Below are positions 59,812-64,000 of a DNA stretch of 64,000 bases, piece by piece. The position numbers and the translations under genes were made by a program. This stretch comes from Hyphomicrobiales bacterium (GTDB lineage Bacteria; Pseudomonadota; Alphaproteobacteria; Rhizobiales; Rhizobiaceae). Numbering within the stretch: the first letter of the stretch is position 1; each line of letters starts with the position of its first letter. The stretch spans positions 62,001 to 126,000 of the forward strand of contig UBTA01000011.1 of assembly GCA_900468065.1 (NCBI GenBank). Reading direction: 5' to 3'. The notes beneath the pieces were generated by a model that was given only the letters and a program-made list of their open reading frames with translations, was not told the DNA's origin and ran no database searches.

Positions 59812-59945
59812 GTGGTGGGTTTGCCCAATGCCAAAAATTCCCCCGCGGAGGAATTGGCAGTTCTCGCGACGCGATGACAAAAGCAACTTCGTTAGCCGGT
59901 TTTCCGTTTTCCCGGCCTGACGTCATAAGTTAAGGTGGACGCCCT

Positions 59946-60410
59946 ATGACCGGTCCCTTTGCGAGAACCACGCGCCGCGATGCGCTGCGCCTCCTGGCCA
60001 GTCTGCCTTTGCTGGCGGCTGCGCGCCCCGCCGCAGCCGCAATTCCGTCCCTGTCGTTCGATGAACTCTATAGCAAGTTCGGCGTTCTCGGGCTGGAGTT
60101 CTCCGAAAAGGTCAAGACGTTGGCCGGTCAGGAAATAACGATCCAGGGTTTCATGGCGCCGCCACTGAAGGCAGAAGCCGCCTTTTTTGTGCTGACCGAA
60201 ATTCCGATGTCGCTTTGCCCTTTCTGCTCTTCGGATGCCGACTGGCCGGACAATATCGTCGTCGTCTATCTCGGCGAAAAGCAGACATTCGTGCAGCCTT
60301 CCCAGACGATCGAGGCGCGGGGCGTTCTTGAGTTCGGGTCATGGACCGATCCCGAAACCGGTTTCGTCAGCCTCTTGCGGCTGCGCAATGCTGAATATGC
60401 ATCGGTCTAG
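59946..60410 (+). CDS. Exported CxxC protein of a metal-type ABC operon (DUF3299-like)
   Basis: The 154-residue protein has an N-terminal Tat-like signal (RTTRRDALRLLASLPLLAA) cleaved near AAA-IP (about 35). The mature domain has a small OB-like pattern: ITIQGFMAPPLKAE, FVLTEIPMSLCPFCSS with a CPFC pair, and RGVLEFGSWTDPETGFVSLL. The pattern GF/YM-x-P-L followed by a cysteine block resembles DUF3299 proteins encoded with LolD/FtsX-type ABC genes in zinc-responsive operons of Vibrio and Pseudomonas. It lies 4 bases ahead of the ATPase gene. Function is inferred only from this context. Confidence 0.7.
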   Translation: MTGPFARTTRRDALRLLASLPLLAAARPAAAAIPSLSFDELYSKFGVLGLEFSEKVKTLAGQEITIQGFMAPPLKAEAAFFVLTEIPMSLCPFCSSDADWPDNIVVVYLGEKQTFVQPSQTIEARGVLEFGSWTDPETGFVSLLRLRNAEYASV

Positions 60411-60414
60411 AACC

Positions 60415-61107
60415 ATGCTGTCGCTCGATATCAACTCTGTCTCCGTTTCCTACAGTGGCCTTCCTACACCCGTTCTCGACATTGCCTCGCTTTCCATTGA
60501 AGCGGGTAGTCGTGTTGCGATCACCGGCGCGTCCGGGTCGGGCAAGAGCACGCTGGTGCATATCCTCACCGGGCTCGAACGCTGCGCGGCCGGTGGCTCC
60601 ATCCGCTGGGGTGGCGTGGATATCGCTGAGATGTCCGAGCGCAGTCGTGATCGCTGGCGCGGTGCGCATATCGGTCTCGTCATGCAGGATTTCCATCTCT
60701 TCCCGGGCTTGAGCGCCGTCGATAACATCCTTCTGCCCGCCCGCCTGTCGCGCGCGGTGAAGCCTGGCGATCCGGACCGGGCGCTTATGCTGCTCTATGC
60801 GGTCGGCCTTTGCCGTGCCGACCAGACAATCGAGACCATGTCGCGCGGCGAAATGCAGCGTGTTGCGATTGCCCGGGCGCTGCTGCGAAAGCCGGGGGTG
60901 TTGATCGCGGACGAACCGACCGCGAGCCTCGATAGCGACAGCGGCGATGCGGTTGCCCGCCTGCTGATCGATCTGTCGGTCAGCAACGAAAGCACGCTCA
61001 TTGTCGTGTCCCATGATCCGCGGCTGACAGGCCGGCTAGAGCGCCGCATCACGTTATCGGCTGGCCGCATCGCGTCGGATCGAGAGCACCGGGAGAAGGC
61101 GGCATGA
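60415..61107 (+). CDS. LolD/MacB-like ABC transporter ATP-binding protein
   Basis: The 230-residue ATPase has Walker A ITGASGSGKSTLVHI (about 37-51), a Q-loop MQDFHLFPGLS, the modified ABC signature MSRGEMQRVAIARALL (SRGEM in place of SGGQ), Walker B VLIADEPTASLDSD and an H-loop VVSHDPRL. It pairs with the FtsX-like permease whose start overlaps its stop (ATGA). LolD/MacB/FtsE relatives usually drive mechanical work across the envelope without direct substrate translocation. The preferred start is 60415; an in-frame ATG six codons earlier overlaps the preceding gene. Confidence 0.88.
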   Translation: MLSLDINSVSVSYSGLPTPVLDIASLSIEAGSRVAITGASGSGKSTLVHILTGLERCAAGGSIRWGGVDIAEMSERSRDRWRGAHIGLVMQDFHLFPGLSAVDNILLPARLSRAVKPGDPDRALMLLYAVGLCRADQTIETMSRGEMQRVAIARALLRKPGVLIADEPTASLDSDSGDAVARLLIDLSVSNESTLIVVSHDPRLTGRLERRITLSAGRIASDREHREKAA

Positions 61108-62396
61108 CCCGATTCATCTTTGCAGATCTGCGCCGTCTCTGGGCGGGCTCGCTTGTCGTCGTGCTTCTGATCGCCTTTGCCACCGCACTTGGCGTCGCCG
61201 TCACGCTGCAGGAAAGGGCGCTCAGGCTCGGCAGCGCACGTGCCGCCGACCGGTTCGATCTTGTCGTTGGCGCTCCGGGCAGCGAAACGCAATTGCTGCT
61301 CTCCTCCGTCTTTCTGCAGCCTTCTCCCCTGCCGCTGATGTCCGGGGATGTGCTGAGCAAGCTTGCGGCCGATCCGCGTGTTTCCTGGACCGCACCCGTC
61401 GGCTTCGGCGATTCCTTCTCCGGCTATCCGATCGTCGGCACGTCCACCGCGCTCGCCACCAATCTGTCCGCAATGTCGGAGGGGCGGGTGTTTTCAAAAG
61501 CGAGCGAAGCCGTCATCGGTGCCGCAGTAACGCTGCCGCTCGGCTATGCGGTAAAACCCATGCACGGCACTGCCGGTGGGGAAACACATACGGAGCTTGC
61601 CTACCGCATCACCGGCCGCTTAGCGCCGACGGGAACATCCTGGGACCGGGCTATCCTTGTGCCCATCCAGGCCGTCTGGGGCCTGCATGGAATGGACGCC
61701 TATGGTCATGAAGCGGATGAGGCGCATGCGGAAAACACGGCCGGCGATCCGGCAGCGGGGGTGCCTCAAGACGAGGCCGCTCACCATGACGATCCCGGCC
61801 ATGGCGAACACGCCGCCATCGATCCCGATGCACCGCTCGATGAACATTGGACGGCGGAAACCCCGGGACTTCCGGCGATCCTGGTCAAGCCGAAGACCAT
61901 TGCCGACGCCTACAAGTTGCGGCAGGACTATCGCGGCAATGGGACGCTCGCAGTCTTCCCCGGCGAAGTGCTGACCAATCTCTACGCGACGCTTGGGGAT
62001 GCCAAGCGTGTGCTGTCGGCAGTCGCCGTCGGTGCGCAGATCCTGGTGGCCGCCGCTGTCCTCATGGTCACCGTCATGCATATCGGCCAGCGCCGCCGCC
62101 AGATCGGTGCGCTCAGGGCTTTTGGCGCGCCGCAATCGGCCGTGCTGATGATTGTCTGGCTGGAACTGTTCATTCTCATCGCACTCGGCATTCTCTTAGG
62201 TTTTGCCATCGGCTACGGTGCCGCGATGCTGCTGTCGGCGATGTTTTCGGGGGAAAGCGGCATTGTCCTTCCGGTTGGGTTCATCCGCGACGACGTAAAG
62301 AGCGTGATCGCCATCGTGCTGTTTTCCGCCGTCCTTGCGCTTGCGCCGGCGCTTCTGGCCTACCGGCAGTCACCGGCCGCCGCCCTTCGGGCCTGA
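61104..62396 (+). CDS. FtsX/LolC-like ABC permease with His/acid-rich periplasmic loop
   Basis: The 430-residue permease has an N-terminal membrane segment (about 13-34), a large periplasmic domain (about 40-300) and three C-terminal segments (about 305-325, 350-385, 402-425), the FtsX/MacB-type layout. Residues 195-248 hold eight histidines and about fifteen Asp/Glu, including DEAAHHDDPGHGEHA; such stretches bind zinc or other transition metals. With the ATPase and the CxxC protein it forms a compact three-gene operon. The histidine loop, not present in LolC/E, supports a metal-related role. Confidence 0.85.
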   Translation: MTRFIFADLRRLWAGSLVVVLLIAFATALGVAVTLQERALRLGSARAADRFDLVVGAPGSETQLLLSSVFLQPSPLPLMSGDVLSKLAADPRVSWTAPVGFGDSFSGYPIVGTSTALATNLSAMSEGRVFSKASEAVIGAAVTLPLGYAVKPMHGTAGGETHTELAYRITGRLAPTGTSWDRAILVPIQAVWGLHGMDAYGHEADEAHAENTAGDPAAGVPQDEAAHHDDPGHGEHAAIDPDAPLDEHWTAETPGLPAILVKPKTIADAYKLRQDYRGNGTLAVFPGEVLTNLYATLGDAKRVLSAVAVGAQILVAAAVLMVTVMHIGQRRRQIGALRAFGAPQSAVLMIVWLELFILIALGILLGFAIGYGAAMLLSAMFSGESGIVLPVGFIRDDVKSVIAIVLFSAVLALAPALLAYRQSPAAALRA

Positions 62397-62557
62397 TCGA
62401 TCGCATTCGACTAAAGTCATAATCCCAAAGCCGCTCTGCCACCCCAGGGGGTTTTCTGCCATTTTGGTCTCATGGCGCATTCCGCTTCGGAATCAGGGAG
62501 GATTCGGGGGCAACTGAGGGTGCGCACAAAGCCGTTTTTGAGTGGAGGACAAACGAA

Positions 62558-64000
62558 ATGGCAGATGTCGCAGTAGCACCCGGTGCAAAGGCTGCACCGA
62601 TGACCGGCGAGCAGAAGAAGGTGATTTTCGCCTCTTCGCTCGGCACGATCTTCGAGTGGTACGATTTCTATCTCTACGGTTCGCTGGCCGTCTATATCGG
62701 CGCAACCTTCTTTTCCCAATATCCTGAGACCACCCGTAACATCTTCGCCCTTCTGGCGTTTGCGGCAGGCTTTCTCGTGCGTCCGTTCGGCGCATTGGTG
62801 TTTGGCCGTCTCGGCGATCTCGTCGGCCGCAAATATACCTTCCTCGTCACCATCGTCATCATGGGCCTGTCGACGTTCCTCGTCGGTATCCTGCCCGGTG
62901 CCGCCTCGATCGGCATCGCCGCTCCGATCCTTCTGATCGTGCTGCGCATGCTGCAGGGCCTGGCGCTCGGCGGCGAATATGGCGGTGCTGCAACCTACGT
63001 GGCCGAACACGCGCCACAGGGCCGGCGCGGTTACTTCACCTCATGGATCCAGACGACGGCAACGCTCGGTCTGTTCCTGTCGCTGGTGGTCATCGTTGCC
63101 GTGCAGATGATCCTCGGCAAGGAAGCCTTCGCTGCCTGGGGCTGGCGCGTGCCGTTCCTGCTCTCGTTCATCCTGCTTGGCGTTTCGGTCTGGATCCGCC
63201 TGAAGATGAATGAATCGCCTGCCTTCAAGAAGATGAAGGAAGAAGGCAAGGGCTCCAAGGCACCGCTGACGGAAGCTTTCGGTCAGTGGAGAAACGCCAA
63301 GATCGCGCTTCTGGCCTTGTTCGGCGCCGTCGTGGGCCAGGCCGTCGTCTGGTATACCGGCCAATTCTACGCGCTGTTCTTCCTGCAGAATATCCTGAAG
63401 GTGGACGGCCAGGCCGCAAACATCATGGTCGCCATATCGCTGTTGATCGGCACCGGCTTTTTCGTGCTCTTCGGGGCGCTGTCGGACAAGATCGGCCGCA
63501 AGCCGATCATCATGGCCGGTTTGGTGCTTGCCATGCTTACCTACTTCCCGCTGTTCAAGGCCTTGACCTGGGCCGGCAACCCGGCGCTCGCTGAAGCACA
63601 GGCAACCATCCGCGCAACCGTCACGGCCGCTCCGGACGATTGCAAATTCCAGTTCAACCCGACCGGCACGGCAAAGTTCACGACCTCCTGCGATATCGCA
63701 ACGTCGTTCCTGACCCGCAACTCGGTTCCGTATGATGTCGTTGCCGGCCCGGCCGGCTCGGCAGCAACGGTCAAGATCGGCGAAGAAACGGTCACTGGCT
63801 ACGACGCGATTGCTGCTGGCGACAAGGCCAAGGCATCGGGTGCAGCCTTCGAAAAGCAGATCAACATTGCCCTCCATGACGCCGGCTATCCGCTCGTTCG
63901 TGGCGCTGCAAAGGTTCCGGAAAGCAAGCTTGACGGCTTCGTTGCCGCCAATCCCGAATTGACGCTCGATGCCGCAGCCGTTCGCGGGGGCGACAAGGCA
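62558..64000 (+). CDS. MHS-family MFS transporter (partial, 3' end missing)
   Basis: The frame is open from an ATG with GGAGG 9 bases upstream to the right edge (481 codons). It has the metabolite:H+ symporter family start GTIFEWYDFYLYG, the loop motif GRLGDLVGRKYTF (about 87-99) and a second SDKIGRKPIIMAG (about 310-322). About eight membrane segments precede residue 340. From about 345 to the edge there is a soluble region of at least 130 residues with two cysteines (DDCKFQF, TTSCDIA), inserted where another membrane helix would be expected. Relatives (ProP, ShiA, KgtP) take up organic acids, osmolytes or shikimate; the substrate here is unknown. Confidence 0.85.
   Translation, partial: MADVAVAPGAKAAPMTGEQKKVIFASSLGTIFEWYDFYLYGSLAVYIGATFFSQYPETTRNIFALLAFAAGFLVRPFGALVFGRLGDLVGRKYTFLVTIVIMGLSTFLVGILPGAASIGIAAPILLIVLRMLQGLALGGEYGGAATYVAEHAPQGRRGYFTSWIQTTATLGLFLSLVVIVAVQMILGKEAFAAWGWRVPFLLSFILLGVSVWIRLKMNESPAFKKMKEEGKGSKAPLTEAFGQWRNAKIALLALFGAVVGQAVVWYTGQFYALFFLQNILKVDGQAANIMVAISLLIGTGFFVLFGALSDKIGRKPIIMAGLVLAMLTYFPLFKALTWAGNPALAEAQATIRATVTAAPDDCKFQFNPTGTAKFTTSCDIATSFLTRNSVPYDVVAGPAGSAATVKIGEETVTGYDAIAAGDKAKASGAAFEKQINIALHDAGYPLVRGAAKVPESKLDGFVAANPELTLDAAAVRGGDKA

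Noticed and set aside
59678-59920. Short open frames in the gap after the phosphatase gene
   Set aside because: They read through the palindromic repeat and have no ribosome site or family resemblance.

Overview
The window is chromosomal DNA of a member of the Rhizobiaceae (Agrobacterium/Rhizobium group of the Alphaproteobacteria). The evidence is the gene order secB-dnaQ-coaE-aroE-maf-ppsR / hemE-hemJ-rho-mnmE-mnmG-rsmG-parA-parB, the TrcR (DUF1013) regulator, the 180 kDa-type NAD-glutamate dehydrogenase, HemJ, a SUF-type SDHAF4 protein and the high GC content. Species cannot be fixed from the sequence alone. No tRNA, rRNA, insertion sequence, prophage or CRISPR array was seen.

1-10 kb is an accessory catabolic region. 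A minus-strand sugar operon (UxaA-family dehydratase, L-fucose-dehydrogenase-like aldo/keto reductase, FucU mutarotase, periplasmic sugar-binding protein, sugar ABC ATPase that runs off the left edge) is divergent from a FadR-type regulator with two winged-helix domains and a polyol-type dehydrogenase. An HpcH/HpaI aldolase, a succinate-semialdehyde dehydrogenase and a nitroreductase follow. A 26-bp element is shared upstream of uxaA and the binding-protein gene.

10-20.5 kb is core genome transcribed mostly leftward: gyrB, an XRE regulator, an Smr protein, MltA, a Tim44-domain protein, then fxsA and secB (rightward), and dnaQ, coaE, aroE, maf and ppsR. The 404-bp gap at 20474-20877 has the marks of the chromosomal replication origin: six DnaA-box-like sites, eight GANTC (CcrM) sites and a very AT-rich tract, next to hemE.

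20.9-30 kb is transcribed rightward, away from the origin: hemE, hemJ, rho, mnmE, mnmG, rsmG, parA and parB. Five parS-like ParB sites (about 19.0, 25.4, 27.4, 40.8 and 56.2 kb) and one degenerate copy (36.7 kb) lie around parAB, so the window contains both the origin and the centromere region of the chromosome.

30-57 kb is housekeeping: holA, lptE and leuS; a YggS protein; prpE and acs around trcR; a nuclease-like secreted protein; sdhAF4; htpX; rsmB; a heparinase-family protein; purH; an Atg22-like transporter; NAD-GDH; pyridoxal kinase; beta-carbonic anhydrase; MltB; and asd.

57-64 kb has an alkaline phosphatase with a PHO-box-like direct repeat, a palindromic intergenic repeat, a three-gene ABC system (CxxC protein, LolD-like ATPase, FtsX-like permease with a His/acid-rich loop) that resembles metal (zinc) systems, and the start of an MHS-family transporter with a soluble insertion, cut by the right edge.
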